NCBI RefSeq assembly: GCF_027257175.1
Contig: NZ_JAPFGD010000005.1
Location: forward strand, 124,001-188,000
Source: Castellaniella sp. S9
GTDB lineage: Bacteria > Pseudomonadota > Gammaproteobacteria > Burkholderiales > Burkholderiaceae_B
Direction of reading: 5' to 3'
DNA length: 64,000 bases
Shown here piece by piece: positions 1-9,375 of this stretch (positions are counted from its first letter, which is position 1; every line of letters starts with the position of its first letter). Position numbers and translations under genes: made by a program. The notes beneath the pieces are model-generated. The model had not been told where the DNA came from. It saw only the letters and a list, made by a program, of their open reading frames with translations, and did no database searches.

Positions 1-3000
1 TCGCCCGGCGGCTGTGGCTGGTTTCGCGCTCGCGGGTCAAGCTGGCCGCCTCGGAGGCGGCCGGCCGCGCACAGGTCGAAAAATCCAGCGCACAAGCCGA
101 CCTCACGCGCAAGTGGAAGGACGCGATCGCCACGCTGCGCCGCTCCAGCTTGCGCCGCTTCGGCAACCCCATCTACGCCCTGCCCTGGTACATGGTGATC
201 GGCGAGTCGGGCGTGGGCAAGACCTCGGCCATCACCCGCTCGCGCCTGGGCTCGCTGAACAAGACCGGCAGTCAGTTCGAACCGATCGAGCAGACCGTCA
301 ACTGCGACTGGTGGTTCTTCAACCGCACCGTGATCATCGACACCGCGGGCCGCTACGTCTCGCCCACCGGCACGTCCGAGGACCAGGCCGAATGGGAGCG
401 CATGCTCGAGCTGCTGGCCAAGTACCGGCTCAAGGAAGGCTTGAACGGCCTGGTCCTGGCGGTCGATGCCGACCAGCTGGCGCGCGGCGACGACAAGCTC
501 GAGCAATACGGCCACGTCATCCGTGAACGCATCGACCAGCTCATCCGCCTGTTCGACAAGCGGTTTCCGATTTTCCTGCTGGTCACCAAGTGCGACCGCA
601 TCTACGGCTTCGAGCAGTGGACGCAGACCCTGCCGCCCGAAGCCCTGGCCCAGGCCATGGGCTACGTCGGCGCCCTCGAGGAAGGCGACGGCGCCGAGGC
701 CCGCTTTGCCGACCAGGCCTTCGACCAGATCACCACGCGCCTGCGGCAGCTGCGCCTGGACATGGGCGTCAAGGGCGTGGACCTCAGCGCGCCCCTGTTG
801 CTGCTGCCCGAGGAGATCGACCGCCTGCGCGGCGGCCTGAAGCGCTTCCTGGCTGCCTGCATGGGCAACAACCCCTACCTGGAGCAACCCCTGTTGCGCG
901 GGCTGTTCCTGAGCAGCGCCCGCCAGGACGGCGAGACCCTGCCCAACATGCTCGGCCTGATCCAGGAACCCAGCGCTGCGCGCGCCTCCGAAAAGGGCGC
1001 CTTCCTGCATGATTTCTTCGAGCGCGTGCTGCCGGCCGACCGCTGGACGTTCCGCCCCACCGTCATCATCGACCGCTGGCGCCTGGCGACGCGCAACCTG
1101 GCGGCCGTGTTCTGGATCTGCACCTTCGCCGCCGCGCTGCTGTTCCTGATGCTGTCCTACTACCAGACGCGCAGCAGCCTGACGGCCATCCAGGACGCCT
1201 ACCCCATGCAGGCGCTGGACAAGGACCAGCCTGCGGAGCAGCGCCTGAACACGCTGCAGGACATGCTCAGGCTCATCGAACTGATCCAGAACCACGAGCG
1301 CAACTGGCAGACCCGCTGGCTGGCCTTCAGCCCCGACCTCGAACGGCTCGAGGTCGACATCAAGGCCGCATACGTCAGGGGATTCCGCGAGCTGCTGCAG
1401 AAAAACCGCCGCGAGGACATCCTGCCCGCCCTGGCCGGCAATGCCGACGCGACCACCTATGCCGAGGCCGTCCTCACGCTCACGCGCAGCATCAACATGA
1501 CTCAGGCGCGCATCGACGGCGCGACCTATGATCAGTTGCTGCGGATGCCACAGGCCCCCGAGCAGATCTCCGAGGTGCTGGGCCTGGACCTGCCGGCCCA
1601 CCTGATCCAGGCGCCCGCGCACATGTCCGCCGCCTACAAGGCCTGGAGCGACCCTGCCGACCCGGCGCTGCTGCAAGCCCTGGACGTCGACCGCCGGGCC
1701 CTCGCACAGGCCGTCGACCAGTCCGAGCATTTCTCGTGGCTGCTGAACTGGGCCAACAAGCAGAGCAGCCTCAGCCCCGTGACCTTGCGGACCTTCTGGC
1801 TGCCGGGCTCGCAGGGCGGCAGCCCCGAGACCATCCCGCCCGCGCTCACGCTGGCCGGCCAGCGCCAGATCCGCGGCTTCCTGAACGAGATGGAACAGGC
1901 CCTCAGCAACTCGACCGCCTTCCAGTTCAAGCGCGGCGCCTTCGAGGCCTGGTACCGGACCGAGCGCTTCAACGCCTGGCAGGGTTTTGCCTGGTCCTTC
2001 GACAACGGCGAGCTGTTGCTCGCCAACGAGCCGGCCTGGCGCGACATGGTGACCAAGGTGGACACCGACACCAGTCCCTATTATGAGTTCTTCGACCGCC
2101 TGCGCAGCGAATTCGCCGAGATCCCGGACGGCGAACTGCCGGGCCTGATGCTGTTCGCCCGCGAGTTCCCCGCCCTGCGGCGCGCGGCGGCCGAGGGCGC
2201 CTCGGTGGGCAAGGCCAAGGCCATCCTCGAGACGATCAACACGGTGGGCGAGCGCATCGTGCGGCCCTCGGACTTCGGCGCCAACCCCTCGACGACGGCC
2301 AGCTCCACCATCCGCCGCTCCATCAAGGGCGTGCAAGCCTTCGCCGACTATGCGCACCAGTTCGACGTCGCGGCGGCCCAGGCCATGGAAGGCAACGGCC
2401 AGTCCTACCAGCTCATGGCCGACTACTTCAATCTGGGCACCAATCCGGAAACCAGCGCCTCGGCGCTGCAGACCGCGCAGGACAGCCTGCAGGCCTTCCG
2501 CAAGGCCTCCGGCTTCGACCTGCCCGACGACCAGGTGATCTGGAAGCTCATCGGCGGGCCGCTGCGCATCCTGACCCGCTACGCGCTCGAACAGTCCTCC
2601 TGCCACCTGCAAAAGGAATGGGAGGAGAAAGTCCTCTGGAAGACTCAGATGGCGGTCAGCGCCCGCGAGACCAACGACCAGCTCTTTGGCGACAACGGAT
2701 CGGTGTGGGCCTTCGTCGACGGGCCGGCCAAGCCCTTCATCCTGCAAAAGGCGACCCACTTCACGCCCGCCACCAAGGACGACTACACCCTGCCTTTCGC
2801 CAATCCCTTCCTGCCTTTCCTGAACCGCTCGGTCGACACCCGCGTCGAGGCGGTGGTCAAATCGCAGCTGGCCGAATCGGCGCAGGGCAAGTCCGCCACC
2901 ATCCTCATCACGGCCCGCCCGATCGGGATCAACGAGGGTGCCAAGGCCAAGCCATACTCGGTCACCTTGTCGATCCAGTGCGCGCAGCAGGAAATCACGC

Positions 3001-3662
3001 TGGACAATTTCAACATGTCGGTGACCAACAGCTTCGACTGGTCGCCCGACCAGTGCGGGGACGTCACGCTGCGCATCACCATCGACGAGCTGACGCTCAC
3101 GCAGCGCTATCCGGGCCCCATGGGGATGGCCCGCTTCATCGCTGAATTCCGGGACGGCGAACGCATCTTCACCCCCGAGGATTTCCCGCAATCGCGCGAG
3201 CGGCTGGAGGCGCTGAACGTGCGCACCATCCACGTCCGCTACGACTTTTCGGGCCAGGACCAGCTCCTCAACCTCGCGGACAACCTGGACTATCTGGCCA
3301 GCACCTCGACGCCCTCGACCAGCGCCACGCCGGCGCGCGCCGCCTTCAAGGTGCCCGAGCGCATCGGTCAATGCTGGACGGAAGGCCCGCCCGAGCAGTC
3401 CGCCTCGCCCATGCCGCTGTACATCCGCCAGCGCGCCGAGAAAATCATCGAGGCGTCGCCGCCTCCGCCGCCGCTGCCGCCCCCGCCCGCACCGCTGCCG
3501 GAACGCACGCACCGTGTCAAGGAAGGCGATACTTTGTATTCACTTGCAAAGCAATACGGCACCAGTGTCCAGGTCCTGCAGCAACTGAACCACCTGAAAA
3601 ATACCGACCTGATCATGAAGGGCCAGATTCTCAAGCTGCCGCCGGAGGACACCCCCGTGTAA
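1..3662 (+). CDS. tssM: TssM/IcmF type VI secretion membrane protein, 5' partial, with C-terminal LysM domain
   Basis: Inner-membrane component of the T6SS TssJLM complex that anchors the baseplate and spans the periplasm. The reading frame is open from base 3, so the N-terminal membrane hairpin lies outside the window; 1,219 residues are visible. Seen: a Walker A loop GESGVGKT encoded near 198-221, DTAGRY near 340-357, a hydrophobic segment (AVFWICTFAAALLFLML) near 1107-1157, then a long periplasmic region. After a Pro-rich linker (nt 3457-3500) the last 51 residues (nt 3507-3659) match a LysM peptidoglycan-binding module, with VKEGDTLYSLAKQYG, the central LxxLN and a GQILKLP ending. A LysM tail is not part of the usual TssM architecture; peptidoglycan binding is normally supplied by TssL/TagL. 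Family assignment is firm; the role of LysM is inferred. Confidence 0.93.
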   Translation, partial: ARRLWLVSRSRVKLAASEAAGRAQVEKSSAQADLTRKWKDAIATLRRSSLRRFGNPIYALPWYMVIGESGVGKTSAITRSRLGSLNKTGSQFEPIEQTVNCDWWFFNRTVIIDTAGRYVSPTGTSEDQAEWERMLELLAKYRLKEGLNGLVLAVDADQLARGDDKLEQYGHVIRERIDQLIRLFDKRFPIFLLVTKCDRIYGFEQWTQTLPPEALAQAMGYVGALEEGDGAEARFADQAFDQITTRLRQLRLDMGVKGVDLSAPLLLLPEEIDRLRGGLKRFLAACMGNNPYLEQPLLRGLFLSSARQDGETLPNMLGLIQEPSAARASEKGAFLHDFFERVLPADRWTFRPTVIIDRWRLATRNLAAVFWICTFAAALLFLMLSYYQTRSSLTAIQDAYPMQALDKDQPAEQRLNTLQDMLRLIELIQNHERNWQTRWLAFSPDLERLEVDIKAAYVRGFRELLQKNRREDILPALAGNADATTYAEAVLTLTRSINMTQARIDGATYDQLLRMPQAPEQISEVLGLDLPAHLIQAPAHMSAAYKAWSDPADPALLQALDVDRRALAQAVDQSEHFSWLLNWANKQSSLSPVTLRTFWLPGSQGGSPETIPPALTLAGQRQIRGFLNEMEQALSNSTAFQFKRGAFEAWYRTERFNAWQGFAWSFDNGELLLANEPAWRDMVTKVDTDTSPYYEFFDRLRSEFAEIPDGELPGLMLFAREFPALRRAAAEGASVGKAKAILETINTVGERIVRPSDFGANPSTTASSTIRRSIKGVQAFADYAHQFDVAAAQAMEGNGQSYQLMADYFNLGTNPETSASALQTAQDSLQAFRKASGFDLPDDQVIWKLIGGPLRILTRYALEQSSCHLQKEWEEKVLWKTQMAVSARETNDQLFGDNGSVWAFVDGPAKPFILQKATHFTPATKDDYTLPFANPFLPFLNRSVDTRVEAVVKSQLAESAQGKSATILITARPIGINEGAKAKPYSVTLSIQCAQQEITLDNFNMSVTNSFDWSPDQCGDVTLRITIDELTLTQRYPGPMGMARFIAEFRDGERIFTPEDFPQSRERLEALNVRTIHVRYDFSGQDQLLNLADNLDYLASTSTPSTSATPARAAFKVPERIGQCWTEGPPEQSASPMPLYIRQRAEKIIEASPPPPPLPPPPAPLPERTHRVKEGDTLYSLAKQYGTSVQVLQQLNHLKNTDLIMKGQILKLPPEDTPV

Positions 3663-3699
3663 CAACCCGAAACTTACGGCGGGCAAGGCTTTCCATGCA

Positions 3700-3728
3700 T
3701 TGACACGTTTTGCTTCATAAGACAAAAT
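3700..3728 (+). promoter_or_regulatory. Predicted sigma70 promoter for tssB
   Basis: A perfect -35 TTGACA (3700-3705) is followed after 17 bases by CAAAAT (3723-3728, 4 of 6 matches). The surrounding sequence to 3780 is clearly AT-richer than the coding regions. It would allow the sheath genes tssB-tssC-hcp to be transcribed independently of upstream tssM. Confidence 0.5.
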
Positions 3729-3850
3729 CATTCCGCTGTTGCAAAGTTTATTAATAAAACTTCGAACCTTCCTTTTTGCACTGTCAGCGTGCGCCGCCAT
3801 GCGCCCTTGCGGTCCGATCGGCCAACAGCACCCCGTCACAGGAGAACACC

Positions 3851-4339
3851 ATGGCAACCGAAGGATCCGTCGCCCCCAAGGAACGTGTCAACATCACCTA
3901 CAAGCCGGCCACCGGCGATGCCCAGACCGAAGTCGAACTGCCCCTCAAGCTGCTGATTCTGGGCGATTTCACCCAACGGGAAGACGACCGCAGCGTCGAG
4001 GACCGCGCCCCCATCAGCGTCGACAAGGACAACTACAACGACGTCCTCAAGGCCCAGAACCTGTCCCTCGACCTGTCGGTGCCCAACCGCCTGGAACCCG
4101 ATTCCGACGACAACATCGCAGTCAACCTCAAGTTCGATTCCCTCGCGGATTTCCAGCCCGACAACATCGTCGAGAAAGTCCCCGAGCTGCGCAACATCGT
4201 CGAGCTGCGCGGCGCGCTCAAGGCCCTCAAGGGCCCCCTGGGCAACATCCCCGACTTCCGCAAGAAGCTCCAGGAACTCGTCCAGAACGAAGGCGCGCGC
4301 GACAAGCTGCTCAAGGAACTCGGCATCGAGGATAAATGA
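3851..4339 (+). CDS. tssB: TssB (VipA/IglA) T6SS small sheath subunit
   Basis: 162 residues, the usual family length. TssB pairs with TssC to form the contractile sheath around the Hcp tube in the cytoplasm. Family-typical features are visible: the N-terminal segment RVNITY..TEVELPLKLLILGDF, the motif EDRAPISVDKDNYNDVL, and the C-terminal helix LKALKGPLGNIPDFRKKLQELV. The start at 3851 was chosen because AGGAGA lies six bases upstream; an in-frame ATG at 3776 lacks a ribosome-binding site and would add 25 residues atypical of the family. tssC follows after a 74-base gap. Confidence 0.96.
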   Translation: MATEGSVAPKERVNITYKPATGDAQTEVELPLKLLILGDFTQREDDRSVEDRAPISVDKDNYNDVLKAQNLSLDLSVPNRLEPDSDDNIAVNLKFDSLADFQPDNIVEKVPELRNIVELRGALKALKGPLGNIPDFRKKLQELVQNEGARDKLLKELGIEDK

Positions 4340-4413
4340 CGCCGTCCCGACGGACATCGAGCCGTCACGGACACGCTGTAAAAACCAGATACGCCATACA
4401 GGGTTGAGACACC

Positions 4414-5898
4414 ATGAGCGAAGAAACCGCAAAGCAAGAGGAAGCCGCCGGCAGCGAGGCCGCCAGCGGCTCCCTGATCGACCAGCTCCTCGAGACCACC
4501 CGGGTGCGCCCCGGCGACGAATCCTACGCGATCACCCGTCAGGGGATCCAGACCTTCATTTCCTCCCTGCTCGACCCGGCGCGCGCGACCGACCGCATCA
4601 CCGCCTCGCTGGCCGACGACATGATCGCCGAGCTGGACAAGAAACTATGCCGGCAGGTCGACGAGATCCTGCACAACCCGGAATTCCAGCGGCTCGAATC
4701 CTCATGGCGCTCGCTGAAGTTCCTGATCGACCGCACGAATTTCCGCGAGAACATCAAGATCCAGATCATGAACGTCAACAAGGACGATCTGCTCAGCGAT
4801 TTCGAGGACTCGCCCGAGGTCACCAAATCCGGCCTCTACAAGAACTGCTATACGGCTGAATTCGGCCAGTTCGGCGGCCAGCCCTTCGGCGCCATCATCG
4901 CCAACTACGAGTTCGGCCCCGGATCCTCGGACGTCAAGCTCCTGCAGTACTGCGCGAGCGTGGCCTCGATGGCGCATGCGCCCTTCATCGCGGCCGCCGG
5001 CGCGCAGTTCTTCGGCCTGGACGACTTCGCCAAGCTGCCCGACCTCAAGGATCTCTCCTCGATCTTCGAGATGCCGCAATACACCAAATGGAACGGCTTT
5101 CGCGAAAGCGAAGACGCGCGCAACGTGGGCCTGGTGCTGCCCCACTTCCTGCTGCGCACGCCCTACGGCAACGACACCACGCCGTCCAAGAAATTCAACT
5201 ACGAGGAAGACGTCTCCGCCGGCAACAACGCCTTCCTGTGGGGCAACGCGGCCTTCGCCTTCGCATCGCGCCTGACCGCCAGCTTTGCCGACTACCGCTG
5301 GTGCGCCAACATCATCGGCCCGCAGGGCGGCGGCACGGTGGGCGACCTGCCCATCTACAACTACGAGGCGATGGGCGAGATCCAGACCAAGATCCCCACC
5401 GAGGTGCTGATCTCCGAGCGCCGCGAATTCGAACTGGCCGAACAAGGCTTCATCGGCCTGGCGATGCGCAAGAACAGCGACAACGCGGCCTTCTTCTCGG
5501 CCAATTCCTGCCAGAAACCGAAATTCTTCGGCAACACCAAGGAAGGCAAGGAGGCCGAAACCAACTACAAACTGGGTACGCAGCTGCCTTACATCTTTGT
5601 CGTGAGCCGCCTGGCCCACTACATCAAGGTGCTGCAGCGCGAGAACATCGGTACCTGGAAGGAACGCGCCGATCTCGAAGGCGAGCTCAACAACTGGATC
5701 CGTCAGTACGTGGCCGACATGGACGCCCCGGGGCCCGAAGTCCGCAGCCGCCGGCCGCTACGCACCGCACAGATCAACGTCGAGGACGTCGAAGGCGACC
5801 CCGGCTGGTATCGCGTGTCGATGCTGGTGCGACCGCACTTCAAATACATGGGAGCATCGTTCACGCTCTCGCTGGTCGGCAAGCTCGATCGCAAATGA
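4414..5898 (+). CDS. tssC: TssC (VipB/IglB) T6SS large sheath subunit
   Basis: 494 residues, full family length. Large subunit of the contractile sheath; heterodimerises with TssB and is extracted by ClpV after firing. Diagnostic segments: LIDQLLETTRVRPGDESY at the N-terminus, the EILHNPEFQRLESSWRSL region, FAYASRL-like FAFASRLTASFADYRWC in the middle, and the C-terminal GDPGWYRVSMLVRPHFKYMG. Lies between tssB and hcp in the usual order. No frameshift or missing segment is apparent. Confidence 0.97.
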   Translation: MSEETAKQEEAAGSEAASGSLIDQLLETTRVRPGDESYAITRQGIQTFISSLLDPARATDRITASLADDMIAELDKKLCRQVDEILHNPEFQRLESSWRSLKFLIDRTNFRENIKIQIMNVNKDDLLSDFEDSPEVTKSGLYKNCYTAEFGQFGGQPFGAIIANYEFGPGSSDVKLLQYCASVASMAHAPFIAAAGAQFFGLDDFAKLPDLKDLSSIFEMPQYTKWNGFRESEDARNVGLVLPHFLLRTPYGNDTTPSKKFNYEEDVSAGNNAFLWGNAAFAFASRLTASFADYRWCANIIGPQGGGTVGDLPIYNYEAMGEIQTKIPTEVLISERREFELAEQGFIGLAMRKNSDNAAFFSANSCQKPKFFGNTKEGKEAETNYKLGTQLPYIFVVSRLAHYIKVLQRENIGTWKERADLEGELNNWIRQYVADMDAPGPEVRSRRPLRTAQINVEDVEGDPGWYRVSMLVRPHFKYMGASFTLSLVGKLDRK

Positions 5899-5972
5899 CG
5901 GAACGGCCCCAATGCCATCCATGGATCATGGATTCCTTAACCACCGCAAGATGCGGGTAGGAGATCACAATC

Positions 5973-6461
5973 ATGCCAATGCCAGGCTACTTCACCCTGA
6001 CGGGTCAGACGCAAGGAAAAATCGACGGTAGCTGCACCATCCAGGGCCACGAGGACACAATCCTGGTCCAGGCTGTCGACCACACGATCGAGATCCCCAA
6101 ATCCATTCAGACCGGCCTGCCCACCGGCAAGCGCATCCACGGGCCGCTGACGATCACCAAGGAAATCGACAAGGCCTCGCCGAAACTCTTCCAGGCCCTG
6201 ACCTCGGGCGAGCAGCTCACCGACGCCAAGCTCGAGTACTACCGCATCTCGCCGCAAGGGAAAGAGGAGCTCTACTACACCGTCGAGATCAAGAACGCCA
6301 TCATCACCTCCATGCACAAGTTCGTCCCCATGTGCCTGGACCCGGCCAACAAATCCATGGGCCACATGGAGGCGGTGTCGTTCACCTACGAGACCATCAT
6401 CGAGACCTTCACGCCCGACGGCATCGAGGCCCAGGACTCCTGGAACGCGCCGAAGTCCTAA
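5973..6461 (+). CDS. hcp: Hcp, T6SS inner-tube protein
   Basis: 162 residues, the usual length. Hcp forms hexameric rings stacked into the tube that is expelled with the VgrG spike, and it is found in culture medium when the system fires. Recognised by the N-terminal DGSCTIQGHEDTILVQA, the central GPLTITKEIDKASPKL and the C-terminal MEAVSFTYETIIETF. AGGAGA lies about nine bases before the ATG. The next gene (clpV) starts 185 bases downstream, beyond a GC-rich inverted repeat. Confidence 0.97.
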   Translation: MPMPGYFTLTGQTQGKIDGSCTIQGHEDTILVQAVDHTIEIPKSIQTGLPTGKRIHGPLTITKEIDKASPKLFQALTSGEQLTDAKLEYYRISPQGKEELYYTVEIKNAIITSMHKFVPMCLDPANKSMGHMEAVSFTYETIIETFTPDGIEAQDSWNAPKS

Positions 6462-6504
6462 GCAGTCCCAAGGGGTGGCGTTCGTCCACGATCGCCACAC
6501 CCTG

Positions 6505-6544
6505 CCGCCCGCCATCGCACACCGCCTGCGTTCCCGGCGGGCGG
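6505..6544. repeat. GC-rich inverted repeat in the hcp-clpV gap
   Basis: A perfect 9-bp inverted repeat: CCGCCCGCC at 6505-6513 and GGCGGGCGG at 6536-6544, separated by 22 bases. No T-run follows, so it is not a classical terminator. Possible role: partial termination or an mRNA 3'-end stabiliser letting hcp exceed clpV in expression. Function inferred. Confidence 0.4.
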
Positions 6545-6646
6545 TTGGCGCCGCAACACCGTCTTTCCGCGGGCGAGTGACCGGGCCCCATCACGCAAGA
6601 GCTCGAGCCACCCCCCGATATGACTCAACCACCTCCGGGGGCGAGC

Positions 6647-9367
6647 ATGCAAATCGTCGAGTTCAAGTCGCTGGTCAGCAGACTGAACCCCACTTGTCGC
6701 GATGCGCTGGAAAACGCGGCGGGCATCTGCCTGAACCGCACGCACTACGAGATCACCATCGAGCACATGCTGGTGCGCCTGATCGATGATCCGCGCTGCG
6801 ACACGCAGCTCATCCTCAAGCAGGCCGGCATCGATCCGGGACGCGTGCAGCGCGCCCTCGAGCAATCCATCGAGACCTTCAAGACCGGCAACGCCGGCCG
6901 CCCCCAGTTTTCACCGCTGCTGCCCGAGTTGTTCGCCGACGCGTGGATGATCGCCTCGGTCGACCTCTACGAAGGCTCCATCCGCTCCGGCGCCTTGCTG
7001 GCGGCCTTCGTCGCTCGCGCATCCTTTTACGCCAGCGGCACCTATTCCGAACTGCTCGCCGAACTCGACAAGAACCGCACGGTCGAGCTGCTGGGCGTCG
7101 TCGCCGCCACGTCGCGGGAATCCGAGGAGGCCGTCGCGGCCGGCCCGGGCGGCGCACCCGCCGCGGCCGGCGCACCCGAGGGCCGCGCGGGCTCGGCCAT
7201 CCAGCGATTCTGCGAGGATTTCACGGCCAAGGCGCGCGAGGGCCGCATCGACCCGGTGTTCGGGCGCGACCCCGAGATCCGCCAGATGGTCGACATCCTG
7301 GCGCGGCGCCGCAAAAACAACCCCATCTGCGTCGGCGACCCCGGCGTGGGCAAGACCGCCGTGATAGAGGGCCTGGCCGTGCGCGTGGCCGAGGGCGACG
7401 TGCCCGAGCTTCTCAAGGACGTCACCATCCTCGGCCTGGACATGGGCGCCCTCGAGGCGGGCGCCGGCGTCAAGGGCGAATTCGAAAACCGCCTGCGCGG
7501 CGTGATCAACGAGATCAAGGCCTCGCCCACCCCCATCATCCTGTTCATCGACGAGGCGCACACGCTGATCGGCGCGGGCGGCGCGGCCGGCACCAGCGAC
7601 GCCGCCAATCTGCTCAAGCCCGCCCTGGCGCGCGGCGAGCTGCGCACCATCGCCGCCACCACCTGGAGCGAGTACAAAAAATACTTCGAAAAAGACCCGG
7701 CGCTGGCGCGCCGCTTCGAACTCGTCAAGCTCGACGAACCCACCGTGGACATGGCGGTGCAGATCCTGCGCGGCCTCAAGGAACGCTACGAGCAGGTCCA
7801 CAAGGTCATCATCCGCGAGGACGCCCTGGTGGCGGCGGCCGAACTGTCCAACCGCTACATCACCGGCCGCCAGCTGCCCGACAAGGCGATCGACCTGCTC
7901 GACACGGCCTGCGCGCGCATCAAGGTCAACCTGTCCTCCAAGCCCGACTTCATCGAGGATCGCGAGCGCACCCTGCAGATGCTCGAGCGCGAAAAGCGCG
8001 GCCTGCTGCGCGACATCGAGAACCGCGTGCCCACCGATGCCGCGCGCCTCGACGAGATCGACGCGCTCGCCGCCAGCACCCAGGCGGAACTGGACGAGCG
8101 CCGCAACCGCTTCCAGGCGCAATACGACGCGGCCCAGCGCATCCTCGCCCTGCGGGCCGAGCGTGCCCAGGCGCGCGACGGCGCGGCGTCCCCGGCGCCG
8201 GCCGACGAGACAGCGCCCACCGCAGACCAGGCGCCGGCAGAGGGCGCCGCCCAGGCCGCGCCGGCCGCGGCGCGCGACCTGGCGGCCATCGAGGCGGAAC
8301 TGGCCGAGGCCGAGCAGGCCCTCGACACGCTGCAGGCGCAGGACAAGTTCATTTTCATCGACGTCTCGCCCGACACCGTCGCCAAGGTCGTGTCCGACCG
8401 CACCGGCATCCCGCTGGGCAAGATGATGCGCGACCAGGCCGCGGCCGCCCTGGCCCTAGAGGACACCCTCGGCGCCCGGATCAAAGGCCAGGACTACGCG
8501 CTGTCCCACATCGCCGAGGTCCTCAAGTCCGCGCGTTCGGGGCTGCGCGATCCCGACCAGCCCATGGGCATCTTCCTGCTGGTCGGCCCCTCGGGCACGG
8601 GCAAGACCGAGACCGCGCTGTCCGTGGCCGACACCATGTTCGGCGGCGAGCAATCGATGGTCACTATCAACATGAGCGAGTTCCAGGAAAAGCACACCGT
8701 CAGCCGCCTGGTGGGTTCGCCCCCGGGCTACGTCGGCTACGGCGAGGGCGGCGTGCTCACCGAGGCGGTGCGCCAACGCCCTTACTCGGTGGTCCTGCTC
8801 GACGAGGTCGAGAAAGCCCACCTCGACGTGGTGAATCTGTTCTACCAGGTCTTCGACAAGGGTGTGCTGTCCGACGGCGAGGGCCGCGAGATCAATTTCC
8901 GCAATACCGTGGTGTTCCTGACCTCCAACCTGGGCCTAGACGTGATCACCGAGCTGTGCGCGGGGGACGAGCCCCCGCCGATGGAGGCCATCCAGGCCGC
9001 CATCCGGCCGATCCTGTCCAATCACTTCAAGCCGGCGCTGCTCGCGCGCATGACCATCGTCCCCTTCATGACGCTGAAGGGCGACGCGCTGCATGGCATC
9101 GTGCGACTCAAGCTGCGCAAGCTCGCCCAGCGCATGCAGCGCAACAACAAGATCGCCCTCGAGGTCGCCGACGAGGCGATCGATGCGATCGCCCAGCGCT
9201 GCACCGAGGTCGAGACCGGCGCGCGCAACATCGACTTCATCCTCAAGGGCACCATCCTGCCCCTGCTGTCGAATACCCTGCTGGCGCGCATGTCCGACGC
9301 CGACGCGCTCAGTCGCGCACGCCTGGGGGTCGACGAGCACGGCCAGTTCACGGCCAGTTTCGAATAG
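6647..9367 (+). CDS. clpV: ClpV (TssH) AAA+ ATPase of the T6SS
   Basis: 906 residues. ClpV disassembles contracted TssBC sheath for reuse. Order: N-domain (residues 1-145), Ala/Gly/Pro linker, first AAA+ domain (Walker A GDPGVGKTA near 230, Walker B LFIDEAHTL near 299), coiled middle domain, second AAA+ domain (Walker A GPSGTGKTE near 647, Walker B VVLLDEVEKAH), C-terminal D2-small domain. The middle domain carries an Ala/Pro-rich insertion near residues 508-545 that looks like a flexible spacer. The start at 6647 (MQIVEFKSLVSRL) agrees with ClpV N-termini and has a GGGGGCGAG stretch upstream; an ATG at 6620 has no ribosome-binding site. ClpV subgroup rather than ClpB, from context and the N-domain. 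Confidence 0.95.
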   Translation: MQIVEFKSLVSRLNPTCRDALENAAGICLNRTHYEITIEHMLVRLIDDPRCDTQLILKQAGIDPGRVQRALEQSIETFKTGNAGRPQFSPLLPELFADAWMIASVDLYEGSIRSGALLAAFVARASFYASGTYSELLAELDKNRTVELLGVVAATSRESEEAVAAGPGGAPAAAGAPEGRAGSAIQRFCEDFTAKAREGRIDPVFGRDPEIRQMVDILARRRKNNPICVGDPGVGKTAVIEGLAVRVAEGDVPELLKDVTILGLDMGALEAGAGVKGEFENRLRGVINEIKASPTPIILFIDEAHTLIGAGGAAGTSDAANLLKPALARGELRTIAATTWSEYKKYFEKDPALARRFELVKLDEPTVDMAVQILRGLKERYEQVHKVIIREDALVAAAELSNRYITGRQLPDKAIDLLDTACARIKVNLSSKPDFIEDRERTLQMLEREKRGLLRDIENRVPTDAARLDEIDALAASTQAELDERRNRFQAQYDAAQRILALRAERAQARDGAASPAPADETAPTADQAPAEGAAQAAPAAARDLAAIEAELAEAEQALDTLQAQDKFIFIDVSPDTVAKVVSDRTGIPLGKMMRDQAAAALALEDTLGARIKGQDYALSHIAEVLKSARSGLRDPDQPMGIFLLVGPSGTGKTETALSVADTMFGGEQSMVTINMSEFQEKHTVSRLVGSPPGYVGYGEGGVLTEAVRQRPYSVVLLDEVEKAHLDVVNLFYQVFDKGVLSDGEGREINFRNTVVFLTSNLGLDVITELCAGDEPPPMEAIQAAIRPILSNHFKPALLARMTIVPFMTLKGDALHGIVRLKLRKLAQRMQRNNKIALEVADEAIDAIAQRCTEVETGARNIDFILKGTILPLLSNTLLARMSDADALSRARLGVDEHGQFTASFE

Positions 9368-9375
9368 GGGCGGGC

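Noticed and set aside
6943-9375. Long + strand frame continuous with the unrecognised T6SS gene
   Set aside because: It runs out of frame through clpV, whose protein is unmistakable. Only the part from the ATG at 9376 is used.
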